From Onthophagus taurus (taxonomy: Eukaryota; Arthropoda; Insecta; Coleoptera; Scarabaeidae), in NCBI RefSeq assembly GCF_036711975.1, contig NC_091967.1, forward strand, positions 13,330,001 to 13,394,000: DNA of 64,000 bases. Reading direction: 5' to 3'. The notes beneath the pieces were generated by a model, which made no database searches, was not told the DNA's origin, and worked only from the letters and a program-made list of their open reading frames with translations. A program made the position numbers and the translations under genes. Position 1 is the first letter of the stretch. The number at the start of each line of letters is the position of its first letter. Positions 39,163 through 50,652 of the stretch are shown in pieces.

Positions 39163-40914
39163 TTATAAATTTAATATATTTAAATTAGTATTTTTGAGAA
39201 GATTATATTTAGTAATTTTAATTGATTTTTTAATAGTAGTTGATTCATCCATAGCGGAAACTTTTAAAAGGCCATTAATATCCTTCTTGAATGTAACAGT
39301 CAGTTTTAATTTGCCTTTTCTAATGTCTTTTAAACCATCGAAAACAAACTCTCCAATCATTATATTTTTATCGGCCAATTCATTATTTCCTTCAAAAATC
39401 AATATAGAAACATATTTTTGGAAGTCGGAGTTTAATGTGTAAGTCCGAGCAACAGATACTGGAAGCTTTGTGGCACGTGGTATCACGACGGACATTTTCC
39501 CACCTTTCACTGCAATACCAAGATCCATTGCAGTTACATCTCTTATAATAATGTCAGTGATAGATGAATCATCAGAACCTGTCAGAATTGCAGCTTGTAT
39601 GGCAGCTCCTGTTGCAACTGCTTCTTCATTACTGATGCTAGTGCAAAGCTGTTTGCCGTCAAAGAATCCTCGTATCATATTTTGCATTTTAGGAATAAGT
39701 GAAGAACCTCCCACTAATATTACATCATCGATTTCCGATTTATCAACTCCAGCGTCTGTCAAGGCTTTCATCATGACTTTCATGGCTTGATGAAATATCT
39801 CCGCGCAGAGATTTTCGAATTTTACTCTTCCCAATTTGTGGTTAAAGTCGTCTTTATTTGAAAGAATAGACTCCAATTGCACGGACGTTTCCGTACAAAA
39901 CGTTAAATCAATTTTTGCGGCTTCGCACTGAACTTTTAAACGTCGCATAATTTTAGGTTCATTCGAAATGTCTACATCATATTTGCTTTTAATCATTTCA
40001 ACAAAATACTGGAGAATCGTGTTATCAAAATCTTCACCACCTAAGTACATGTCTCCTGTTGTAGATTTTACTTCGTACGTATCACCACAGATGTTTAAAA
40101 TAGTCACATCCAAAGTGCCTCCCCCAAAATCAAAAACCAAAGCTAATCTATTTTCCATAATTTTCTTCTTGTGTCCGTATGCTAGAGCAGCAGCAGTAGG
40201 TTCGTTTATAATTTTTAAAACCTATAAATAAATTGAAAAATTAGCTCTTAATAAACGTAGTGTATTTTTGATTCACCTCTAATCCGGCTAATTCAGCAGC
40301 CTTCATCGTAGCTTCTCGATGTGCATCGGTAAAATATGCTGGAACGGTTATAACAGCTTGATGAACAGCCGATTGAAGATATTCTTCAGCCACCTTCTTT
40401 AATTCTCGTAACAAGAACCCACTTATTTTTTCTGGATTAAAGGATTCAGTTTTTCCATCATTTGTGATTACTATTAGAGGTCGCTCTTCTTCATCTGATA
40501 TTACATTAAATTGCCATATATTCTTGTTAGTCTGAACTTCCTTTTCCTGATATCTTCGTCCTATTAATCGTTTTACACCTAGAAAATAAAAGAAAAATTT
40601 ATGGTATTGGATTAAATGCAGCTTAAAGTGCAATATTTTCGGTGTAACTAGAAATGATATAGCTATGAATAGGCGTATTTAATTTTTCTGAATCTCTTAC
40701 CGTAAACTGTGTTTCTTGGATTGTCCCTAGCGTGTCTCCGAGCTGCTTCCCCAACAAGAATGTCACCATTTCGAAATGCGACATAAGATGGTGTTGTATT
40801 ATTTCCATTATTAGGTATTATCTCCACTTTTCCATTTCTATATACACCTACACAACAGTATGTAGTTCCCAAGTCGATTCCAATAACGTAAGATTTTTTT
40901 CCGGTCCGATTCAT
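39163..40914 (-). CDS. Hsp70-family protein lacking the C-terminal lid
   Basis: ATP-dependent chaperone of the Hsp70 family, 524 residues, in three exons read downward: 40914-40701, 40578-40277 and 40221-39163. The nucleotide-binding domain is complete by motif: IDLGTT (13-18), [12 protein letters not shown] (177-188), VFDFGGGT (201-208) and VGGSSLIP (342-349). The linker is DVTAMDLGI (400-408), where canonical proteins have a more hydrophobic DVxPLSLGI. A beta substrate-binding domain follows and ends about a dozen residues after VSAMDES. The helical lid and the EEVD tail are absent, against about 640 residues in normal cytosolic Hsp70. No signal peptide or ER-retention motif is seen, so it should be cytosolic. 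Two introns and no visible heat-shock elements argue against heat induction. It may be a specialised or decaying paralog, but the frame is intact. Confidence 0.9.
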
Positions 40915-40955
40915 ATTGATTTGTTCTATTTAACCTGCTTGACTATTCAATCTGT

Positions 40956-40989
40956 ATTGATTTGTTCGATTAGATTTCATTTATATATG
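40956..40989 (-). promoter_or_regulatory. putative TATA-Inr core promoter of the Hsp70-family gene
   Basis: On the minus strand TATATAAA (40987 to 40980) lies 29-30 nt before an arthropod-type initiator TCAAT whose A is at 40958. This gives a 5' UTR of about 43 nt before the ATG at 40914. No array of alternating GAA/TTC units was seen in the 250 bases upstream. Confidence 0.45.
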
Positions 40990-41192
40990 TTGATGAGCTG
41001 GGCTAAAACAGTTGTTATTAATTTATCTTATCTACTAAAACTTAAACAAACTGCATTATTCTATGAATTACCTAATAAAATTAATATATCCCTAATTCTA
41101 ATTCTAAGCGTTTCTATTAATTTATTTTTTATTCGTAATGATATGTTTATAACAGATAAATAAAACATAAAATAAAAACAAATAATAAAAAC

Positions 41193-41198
41193 TTTATT
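41193..41198 (-). other. poly(A) signal of the dlish-like gene
   Basis: AATAAA on the minus strand starts 9 nt after the stop codon at 41207-41209, implying a very short 3' UTR. The next gene on the same strand starts at 40914. Confidence 0.6.
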
Positions 41199-41206
41199 TC
41201 AGAATA

Positions 41207-44200
41207 TTACAAAAAACCATGCCCAGCAACGGCGGCGGGTATAAACCCTTCGGCACCCTCTTTGTTCTTAACCCAAAACCACCCTTCCACATGAGTACTA
41301 ATCAACACCACAACGTCACCCTTCACCACATTCAACGTATTGTTTCTACCGCCCTCGTAGTCACAACAAATAATTAATAAAGTTTGTCGCGTTCCCCCTT
41401 TATTTCTTGCAGATGCCGCCGCTCGTAAATAAAGTCTATCAACACTTCTTTCGCCACATGTACTCGTTGCATTTCTTGACCGCCTACTTCTGCATCTTCC
41501 ACCACTACACTCCGATCGAGAACTAAGCTTTTCCGTGTCCGTCATGTTACCGGATGGTTTTGGAAATACATCTGTGCTATTTTCCCAACAGGGTGATAAA
41601 GAATTTTCAGGTGGTGGAATAATTCCTAGAAAAACAATTTTAAGTTAAACAGTTAAATATCGACATAACTTTATACGTATGTCAATTAGGGTTACTTGGA
41701 CGACTTTAACCGACCATATTTTCATTCATACACGTAACGAACGGCAATCGCATGATTTGCGAGACTTACCTAAAGGTAAACAAGCGGCATAGCTGACATA
41801 TCCTTCCTCGGCGTGCGGAGTTTGCACGTAAAGCCAATGTTGGTTCTTGAAGACCGCGTTCACAACCATTCCTAAAGGAAGGGATATCTCCGCTTGGTAT
41901 CCGCCAACTCTGGTCTGGTATAATACACTTGGGGATGCGAGAACAACTGGAATGTTAGCTGGCTTATCGATACTTGCCTAAGAATAATAAAAATTGGAAA
42001 TAATTATTTAAACACCTACAATTTTATATTTAACCGACATCTTAACGATCTTATAAAATGTTAACGATAGAACGAAACTGTATAATTATCAGCTTTAAAT
42101 GACGTAACAACTATTACATCGTGTTCGTGAGGATCTTGCGGAAAAGATTCCAACTCTTCGATAGTAATCTTCTCAACATTATATCGGTTACTCTTAGGAT
42201 AAAATCGATTCAAATTAACTTGAGCAATTGATCGATAATGGATCCCTCATTTAGGTGCTGAAATAGCCAATAAATTTCAGATGGACGTTAAAATAGCCAA
42301 TAATTCGGCGAAAAAATCGAATCAGTCTTGGGAAAAACGTACCGTATTGGTCTTTTAAGGCGGTCTTCAAGCGATTGATGTACTTTGGCCGCTCGGACAC
42401 CTATAATTACAGTTCTACGAGAGCCGCATGCATAAAACGCACTGAGAAAGGTCGCATCTTTTATGTGTGTGAGTAAAAATATCTGTGTGTGTGTGTAAAT
42501 ATCTGTTTGTGTGAGTAAATATCTGATTTTGTGTGAAGAAACACGTCTGTGTGTGTGTGGGAACCGTTTTCGGGCAGGCTAACCACCCACTTATGGGTAA
42601 TTTTCTTGAAGAATTAACGTCGTCAATTCAACGATCGACGAAAAGTACTTTACCCATACAGTACAGGGTGATGCTATCTTTGTAAAGAGAATTAAATTTT
42701 TTAATCAAAATTTTAAATTTTGAAATATAGAACAAAAGTATGATATAAAATACTTAAATAAAAAGTAAAGTATACATAGAAACTCTTAAGGAAGTCTTAA
42801 TTGTTCCAGTTACATTTATGCAATGTTTCAAAATGAAGATTAAAAGTTACATGATTGATATGAACTGAGTTGGTATTGATACAATATTTGCTCTAGTTTG
42901 GCTTGTAACAATATTACTTTTCTGGCAAGTTCCCGATTAATGCCATTATATACCGTTTCAAATTTGGTTATTTATAGGCGAAAAAGATATTCTATGGACT
43001 ATTGTTTGTTCAAATTTTGATTACATTGGTTGATTACAAATTCCTGACAATTTGGATTTTTGAGCAAATTTTGCTGCTAAATATTGCAAGAATTATCTAC
43101 CAGAGAAGGTTGTCAAAAAGAGAATTGAATCAACATAAAAAATTTTAACACAAACCACCCTTAGCTATCCCCATAAATAAAGTTTTAGCTTCTAAATATA
43201 GAGGTGTATATTCTAAACTAAACCACATATAAAAGGAATGAACCAACTAACTCAATTAGAATTATTATGGGCAAAAAGAAAGAGTATTTGTTTAATGAAG
43301 AAAAACGGCTTTAGTGCTTAGTATAGAAGAAGAGTACCGAAGAGTAAGAAAGTGAAGTGTAGAACAAAATTATAGAATAAAGCTGTTTTGGATTACAATA
43401 CATAATTCATATATTAATAACATATCAGATATATCCACATTATCTGTATATCCATCTCCTCTTCTCCGCCCTCTCCCCCAACACTTGCCTCCAATCCATG
43501 ACTTCCTCCCTCAACTCATCGCAATCCACCGGATGGTCACAGATGGTTTAAAGACTCCTCAGCCCTCCCCAAACAGTCTACACCCCCTCTCCTCAACCTT
43601 CATTCAATATCTATTAGCACTTTCTTCGTTACTACACCTAAATCTAGCCACCAACCTCTAGCAACTTGTTGGAGAAAACTGAAGACGAAAATATCTTAAA
43701 TGGGTCTGGCGAGTTAATGGGCCAACATTTCCAACACACCTTATACCAAACTGTTCAAAGCACAATGCGACGTATTTGGGTATATCATCGAAACAACCTT
43801 CGAATTCTGTCAATAGAAAATTGGCATATCGTTCAGCATCCTTAAAAAATAAGGTCCTACTATATGTACCACTATATCCACTGGGGGCAATAAATACATA
43901 AATGATAAAACATCATCGACTAAATACTTTGCAGTTAAACGAGACTTATTTCACTGTCGTGGATAACAAAATAAAGGTGGTACAAAGATGGTACAAAGCA
44001 TGGTTATGTGTGAATGTTTGCGGCGATTGCTGAATAAAGACGTCATAAAGACTTTTCTCGTTGTCTGTGAGATTTAAGATTTTCTGTTCCATTGCAGTAT
44101 ACAATCTAAGTGCCATCAAACTAATAAAGAATCCTGATTTTCATAAGCACAGAGACATTCATATAGTTTTATAAAAGAAAAGTAGGAAGAAGGTGTTCTG

Positions 44201-45601
44201 GTCAACATGTATGACTCAACATGTTGTGTGACATCAAAGTAATAAAGAATCCTGTTTTTCATAAGCACAGAGCCAGAAGTAGGAAGAAGATGTGCAGCAA
44301 AATCGAGACGAATACAAGTGTTCAAAAGCTTAGCAAATTAACTTCTGACAAATTGTACCCCTATTGAAAAGATATGGGTCAAGACCAGATAAATTATTTC
44401 AGAAATCATGGACATGTGCCTTCATCTTTACTGATTCAAAAACAGATTTGTTGTCAAAAACAAAGAATAGATTGGAATTAAAAACTGTTTATCATTAGCA
44501 TGATATGGCCGTTTTTGTACAGGTGCCGTACAAAAACGCAAAATTCATTTCGAATCTGAATTTCAAATAATATATTGACAAATAAACTGATAAATCAACA
44601 TCCTGTGGCTTATCTGGCTGAATTCATTAAAAAAAAATAAATAAATATTAGTAATCGCCAAGTTGATAAACGATTAGTATTATCAATTTCACCACTTTAT
44701 TCAAATAATTCTTATTTAAAATAGAAAATCGTTTATGCAATATAAAAAAAAAGTTTAAACATATTATTATCACTCTCGACAATTTAATTGCGGGTGAGAT
44801 GATGGGATAATGACTAGGTTTATGAATCAGTTACTCACACCTGTGCATTAGCTGCGGGGCCTTACCATTTTCAACAATAAGGAAACTCGGCCTTTTATGA
44901 TAAACGGTCATCGGTTCGTCGAGCCATGAACGAAAGAGGATTTACGAGGTCGTGCCGATGAAGCACCATTTTGGGATTTATTGCATTCCGCGTATTTTCT
45001 CATCAATAATGCCGAGACAACTGTGAACGTTTCGTGAATGGCTCCTTTCGAGAATATGAACGTGGTCGGAAAATAGGTTTGGGATTTATAAATGGTACAA
45101 AAGAATTCATCTTACCTTAGCTAAAAACTCATCCACATCATCTATCTCATAACCAAACTGTTGTATCTCGTTAGTTCTTCCATATTTACTTCTAGAAGAA
45201 CTTTTTCTTCTATGCTTGTGCTTTTCTCTCTTTTCCGCTGCTAAGTTAGGTTCTGATTTGGTTCTCAATGGAGCATTTTGAGTTTTTAGTATTTTGCACT
45301 GCACATCGGTAACGTTTGTATTCTTAATAGAATTTGAGTTAATTTTGTTATTATTAATGTTGTTATTTATACTATTATTTACACTTGTTATTGTTTTTAA
45401 GTTTCTTCCTTTCAATGGTGCTTCTGTATTTAGCGCGTTTTCTTTACCGGTATTATTTGGGGACTTTCTATTTGTTTTGTATTGGCTTTTAATCGAAGCT
45501 GTGGTATTTTGTTGATGATGATGATGGTTTTGAGATCTTAAAGTCCATGAAAGTGGCAGACGTCTGTTGGCATTTCCCAATTGTGAAGGCTTTTGTCCCA
45601 T
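41207..45601 (-). CDS. dlish: SH3-domain protein resembling Dlish (Vamana)
   Basis: Predicted 370-residue cytoplasmic/cortical adaptor. Coding exons read downward: 45601-45116, 41977-41770 and 41625-41207; phases match. Residues 1-162 are low-complexity, with HHHHQQ and an Asn-rich run, then a Lys/Arg/Ser-rich stretch and a conserved FGYEIDDVDEFLAK. Exon 2 (163-231) holds an SH3-like fold (PVVLASPSVLYQ ... GYVSYAACLPLG). The last about 58 residues are a second SH3 (DYEGG, KGDVV, GWFWVKN, EGFIPAAVAGHGFL). In Drosophila, Dlish links Fat and Dachs in planar polarity and Hippo growth control; I carry that role over by inference. The fly protein is described with three SH3 domains; only two are clear here. 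A 3.1-kb intron separates exons 1 and 2. Family assignment is from memory of the C-terminus and overall order. Confidence 0.78.
42464..42561. repeat. GT-rich minisatellite
   Basis: Degenerate units of about 20-30 bases built on TGTGTGAGTAAATATCTG repeat roughly four times, ending in (TG)n. Confidence 0.75.
43451..43660. repeat. pyrimidine-rich, strand-asymmetric tract
   Basis: The plus strand is dominated by C and T with few G (for example TCCTCTTCTCCGCCCTCTCC near 43455). On the minus strand a loose reading with DHPVDCDELREEVMDW resembles the end of a LINE RNase H region, but this is too weak to call. Confidence 0.4.
44113..44330. repeat. local tandem duplication, two diverged copies of about 90-115 bp
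   Basis: CATCAAACTAATAAAGAATC at 44114 recurs as CATCAAAGTAATAAAGAATC at 44230, followed in both by TTTTCATAAGCACAGAG and later by AAGTAGGAAGAAG. The second copy lacks about 28 bases. Confidence 0.75.
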
Positions 45602-45684
45602 CGGGATAAATCAATAATTACTTTATTGATCACATTTCGTTGGCTTTCATGAATAATATTCTAGCATCGAATTTATAATTCTAT
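45602..45684 (-). other. dlish: 5' UTR part of the first coding exon of dlish
   Basis: On the minus strand a strong acceptor (ATTTATTTTTATTTTCAG) ends at 45685, so the coding exon begins at 45684 with 83 untranslated bases before the ATG at 45601. This implies at least one upstream non-coding exon. Confidence 0.55.
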
Positions 45685-47272
45685 CTGAAAATAAAAATAA
45701 ATTGATAAACCGGAGATAACTTTATTATGCCATCATGTTTATTCAACAATTTTCTTACGAAATAGGAACGCAAGCCACCAAAACAACGAAAAGGAAGGAA
45801 GGATTTCCTTTTTGATTAATTTATCGAATGACGACAACTTTACAAATTGCGTGCAATTACTGGTTACCGATTATAAACACAAGGTTCTGCTTTAAACCGC
45901 TACTCCAAACGTGTAGTTGTGAACGGTTTTCTTTTTGTTATATCTTTTTTTCTTAACGTCATTAAAGGTAATTCATTTATGATATGGAAATAAATTCTCT
46001 ATAGTGAATGTATTAAAATATTATAAATGATTTAAATAGAATTGTATTATATTACTATCTATATTTATTAAAGCCTTATTAATAAAAAATAAGGGTATTT
46101 ATCTATATAATTTAATTGCTATCTTTAACTCAATCATAAGGTTTAATCTTTATAACTTCCTTGTGTATCATAAAACGGAGCAAAGTTTTACGGAAGTTTT
46201 CCATAAAATAAAAAATACTTTCTAATTTGAAAATACCATTAGGTTCTTCATATTCTATTTCAAATTAATGGAGAGTCATTAACGACATTCCAATAAACCT
46301 CCGAATTCTATCTTTCGGATCAATGGGAGATTGCGTTCTGGCTTAATTAATTTGTTTGATAGATACCGTCAATTAGTCGATTACAGCTCGATAACATACA
46401 CTTCTTCGATTCTCTACGTTCCATTGCATTAAGTTAATTAAACCGTTCGAAATTCAAAATAGTACTAGCGTCTCAAACGAGCGTTACCCAATCTTAGAGA
46501 TAAAGTAAGTAATTTTAAACATAAACTTCAACTTAAAACTGCTTTTGTGAAAGTACCTAATAGATAATTGATGATAATTTATTTTGAAAACTTCCCGTTA
46601 TGTTAATCAGTTCTTAAACATTTTTAATAAAATTGTTAGAAAAAAAACTTTACTTATTCTGTTAGATTCCTGTTTATAATTTTAAATTGGTGCCGAGAAC
46701 AAGATAGTAAAAACACCTATATACTGCCATTGTACTTATTTGTACAAACTAGTTACGTCTGGGATTTAACCTTGTCTATTTGAGTAGGATAGTCATGATT
46801 TTTCCTTTTTTTTTGTAGTACTTTATTCTTGATTAGGAAACTTATATCTGATCAGAAAAAACAGTTTTACGACAAAAAACAAACACTAATTATATTCAAC
46901 CATTAGCATTTCAACATTTCCAGTAACACTTTTACTTTTTTTTTTAAAGATTTTATCTTAGAGATATTTTTTTCTACTTCTATCAATCGTTTTAAAATCA
47001 CCAATAAACGTTTCGAAACGCATTGTCGTAACAATAATACACCAAGTTCCCTGCCTTAAGACTTAAACCTGTTAAACGATTTGGAGTGCACGCCGGTATC
47101 CATTTAAGAACCCCGTTCGCGTAACGTGGGACGCGCGCTATTCTACTGCCTTTAAATGTGAATTATTCACCCCCCAGAATGAAATACGAATCTCCTCAAA
47201 GACGGCGCAGACGGCGAGCTGCGCCTTTTTTTGCGCGACCTCCGCTGATTCCAGAGAAGAAGATACTCTTAC
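45685..47272 (-). other. probable 5' intron of dlish
   Basis: No coding signal. A GC-richer patch at 46290-46500 and the left part of the island at 47040-47270 may be regulatory. A purine-rich/CpG-rich run (GACGGCGCAGACGGCGAGC) is near 47200. Confidence 0.35.
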
Positions 47273-47415
47273 GGGAAGTACACGAGACGAGAATTTAAAC
47301 TATTCTTGTAGTACGTCTATTGTCGACGCGAATCCTATAATTTACGCCACGGTGAATTTCAAATGAGCACGTAGCGTTACTGAGGTCCCACCGGTGTCAG
47401 GTGGATATTTATAAA
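47273..47415 (-). promoter_or_regulatory. putative TATA-Inr promoter and 5' UTR exon, likely of dlish
   Basis: On the minus strand TATAAATA (47413 to 47406) precedes a CTCAGTAAC initiator with A+1 at 47381, a spacing of 32 nt as in arthropod TATA promoters. A short exon 47381-47273 would follow, ending at a good donor CCC|GTAAGAGT. The first suitable acceptor downstream is the one at 45685. The block is much richer in CpG than its flanks. The link to dlish is inferred from strand, spacing and splice sites. Confidence 0.45.
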
Positions 47416-50400
47416 CACGTGCGGAAAAAACGAAGTGTGCTACCTACACTATACATTTCTTTTTCTTCGATAAACAAAAATCTGAAAAAGTAATTAACTA
47501 TTTATATTCCACTTTGTCAACAAGGCCGTAAAGTATATAATATATACTATAATAGTAGTTGATTGCAAATCAAACAAAATTGAATCCGTTTTTTTATTTG
47601 AATATGACTCATGTTTCAGCGGATGCAAATTTTGTGCCACAAAGAAACGTTTATGGAAATTTATGAAAAGTGATATGGAACAAAGAACAAGTAGCGTGCA
47701 TTTGTACGTCACGCTAAATTCACGTTGTTAACTCAACTGTGTAAAACGAGGCTTTTAAAATAAAAAAGAAGATAGTGATAGATTAGTGAAGATAATCTGT
47801 GAATTATTAAAAAAAGATAAACATTTTGAACTTTGGACTTGAAATCCGGTTTCAATTTACTATAAGCAATCCGTTTGGCAGTCTTGACATGTTTATTGAG
47901 ACGCAATAATTATTTGAGTATGAAGTATATTTTGAGGATGAAGATTATGTTCCATAAAGAAAGGTTTATGAAGATTTATTGAAAATGATACAGTGGAAGG
48001 AACAAGCAGCATGGAAATTTAAACAGATATTCTGAACACGTTGAATATGTTTGGAAATAAATAAGTAGTTAACAAGGATCATATAATATGTAATGGTGCT
48101 AAACACCTATTCTCAGTACCGAACCTTAATACAGAAATGTTGCAAATTTGACATCTGAGAAGAAATTGTTTGTTCTGATATTGGACCATTTTTCCTGTAA
48201 CCAGATGTGAGCAAGGAGAATTTCTCCAAAACCAAAAGGGAGGTAAAATGTCAACAATTATTTCAAAGATATAAAAAATACTGGCATTTCAAAACTATAT
48301 CATTCACTAGATCGAACCAACTTAATTAATAAAATTTATTAGAATTTAAAAAAAAACGGTTTTTTTTTTTTAAAAGGTTACATTGCCTTTTCCTTATTTC
48401 ACCCAGCATTCTAAAACATGCAAAATACTCATTAAGATAAGACACCTGGATTAACGCCATTTAAAATCTCTTACAGATGCCTGATGCGATTCTTTGTCCT
48501 TGTCAGATTTGTAAATGAAAAATTTTCCGAAGATTTATTCATTTTGGAATCAATAAGAAAGAAGGCTTAAATCTTTCTCATTTGGTATTTCCAATCATTC
48601 TGATATCACTTATACTAAGTCGAGATTAGAATCAGTTTCTGCCTTTTTTATTGGCTATACAATACAAGATTTATGATTAGATTGCATTAATGTTACTTTT
48701 TATAATCAAATACTTTGCTAATACCATATCTTGATAGCTATTTTGCGTCAACGAGATTCAATGATAAATTTCGGAAATTAGACAAGTAACCTTTTTGACT
48801 AATATTTTGCCCAATGGACGAAGATGGCTACTTTCACGTGCAGTTACACAAACGATGATACCAACTATGTTGATGATGAACCTCTTTGCAAGGAAAAACT
48901 CTAGAAATCAATTCAAGCTTAGATCTGCAACAAACGGCATCTCTTTTTAACGCATCTCCATCAAATGGTTTCTAATCTCCTCAATTTTCACAATGACGAG
49001 ACTAATCTATATAGGTATTTATAGATGAGGGGATATACATAGTTGGACTTCAACCAAGGAATTATTACAAAGTTGAAACTAACGAAATTTTCAAAAGTGT
49101 TCCTTGCTAACTCGTCTTGACCTTGTTCAATGTAAACTTGCAACAGTTTTGATACACTTGTTCATATTTATTGATGGATGCAGGGACATTTCTTGATAAG
49201 AGAACCTATTACCTTACATGTGAGTAAACTTTTGGAAGAGGAAGAACCAACTAGTAACAACAAACTAGAATTAAAAGAGAAAATTGCTCTGAATTCTGAA
49301 ATCATTCAATCATAAACTTGAGTTCTCAATTGATCTTGGATTTTCTAGCAATAGAAAAAATGTTCCCGAATCTTCTAGAATATATGTAAAAAAGAATTTG
49401 GTACAATAGTAATCCCCCTTTGTTACTTCTATTCTTAAATCTGTTTTCTTATTTGTTTTCTTACTTGTTTCTTATTAAGTTTTTGCTGCAATTGTGAGTA
49501 AATTGAAAGAACCATGCATGTTGCTAAATCCTATAAATCGTGTTATCTAAATTGTATTTTATTATAAACATCTATTAGAATTACTAAACATGTTCCTGGT
49601 AACAAATAATTCAAATGATTACGCAGATACAAGTAGGATCGTTTACGCAATACCTTTCCCAACCCATGCAACTGGTTCTTTAATTTAATACTTTATCTAA
49701 TCTTGTTAGATACACGATATTCAATTTATTTTAAAACTTAATTACTTGAATCATGTCCACCTTGAGTTATTAATGATTTGGCACTATAGCTGTCTTTTAC
49801 TATTAATGATATTTTGCTTGTATATATCGTTATTCATAGTTAACCTTTATTAACTTTATTATTAAAACATAAAATGCTGTTCTCTAAAAGAAAATGTAAT
49901 AAATCAGTGTACGTATAAAACATTTCTCAGCAATGATCGGAAATATCGTTACTGCAAATCAATAATTTTATGTTTATATTAAACGTAAAATATAATCCAA
50001 AAAAATAAGTCACAGTCTGTTAATTCCAAGCTCTTGAAATCTATGTAAATTAATATTACCAAGAGGTCACCACACTTTATAATGGTAGAAAAAAGAAAAC
50101 ATAAAGGAGCCATTAAAAGTACATATGCATAAAACCAAGGTGCACATTTAAAACATGAAAAAAACGCAAATTCCTGCAGTTATGGTCGTGCATACCTATA
50201 ATTTACATATGGTTAAATAGAAATTAACGAAAAACTAGACCGTTATTGTATTTTTAGCATCTCTAATAAGCTATCATTCCCTTTCCACAATTAATACTCA
50301 AAACCCCAAAACGGTGTAATTATTTTACCATATTAATTAGAGATCATAACAGTAGAAACAGAAACAGAATGTTATCTCAAACTATTGAATCTCTCTGCAA

Positions 50401-50553
50401 ATGTGTGTACACAATACGTAATAAGAGTGAATGAAATGTGAATGAAATGTAATGTGTTCGTTCAAAATAAGGTAAGGTTTAATCGTTCATTGTCTCAACT
50501 ACCGTTGCGCAAACATAAATTGTAACGTAACACCCCAATATAACATACTCACG
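47416..50553. other. intergenic, no gene recognised
   Basis: AT-rich. It holds a diverged direct duplication (about 47595-47730 and 47910-48050; shared words AAAGAAA-GTTTATG and GAACAAG-AGC). Otherwise no element or gene is seen. Confidence 0.4.
47595..48050. repeat. diverged direct duplication, copies about 320 bp apart
   Basis: TTTGAATATGACTCATGTTT near 47598 and TTTGAGTATGAAGTATATTT near 47914 begin two blocks that stay alignable for about 130 bases, through GGTTTATG-A-ATTTAT, GATA, GGAACAAG-AGC and a final CACGTTG. In translation both keep VxxRxVYxxLxKxIxxKEQ-like wording, so they may be remnants of a coding repeat. Confidence 0.5.
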
Positions 50554-50588
50554 TAATCATAATCATAATCATAATCATAATCATAATC
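50554..50588. repeat. hexanucleotide 3' tail of the LINE
   Basis: Nearly six units of TAATCA on plus (TGATTA on the element's strand) directly follow the LINE's 3' UTR. Tails of short tandem repeats instead of poly(A) are typical of CR1-like and related LINEs. Confidence 0.85.
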
Positions 50589-50652
50589 TTTATTGTGCCA
50601 TAAGATAGTTCTCTTACACTCGTCAGTTCAATTTACAGGTTCACATTTACTA

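Larger units (their letters stand above)
41978..45115 (-). other. large intron of the dlish-like gene
   Basis: Contains a GC-richer block at 42200-42460 in which AAATAGCCAATAA occurs twice, a GT-rich minisatellite (42464-42561), a pyrimidine-rich tract (43451-43660), a tandem duplication (44113-44330), a short perfect hairpin (44510-44538), and a second GC-richer block at 44780-45080 beside exon 1 that could be an intronic enhancer. No extra coding exon is needed to keep phase. Confidence 0.6.

Noticed and set aside
39470..40231. Plus-strand frames of 87-106 codons opposite the Hsp70 gene
   Set aside because: They are antisense shadows of the conserved Hsp70 frame, as are 39128-39442 and 40732-41163.
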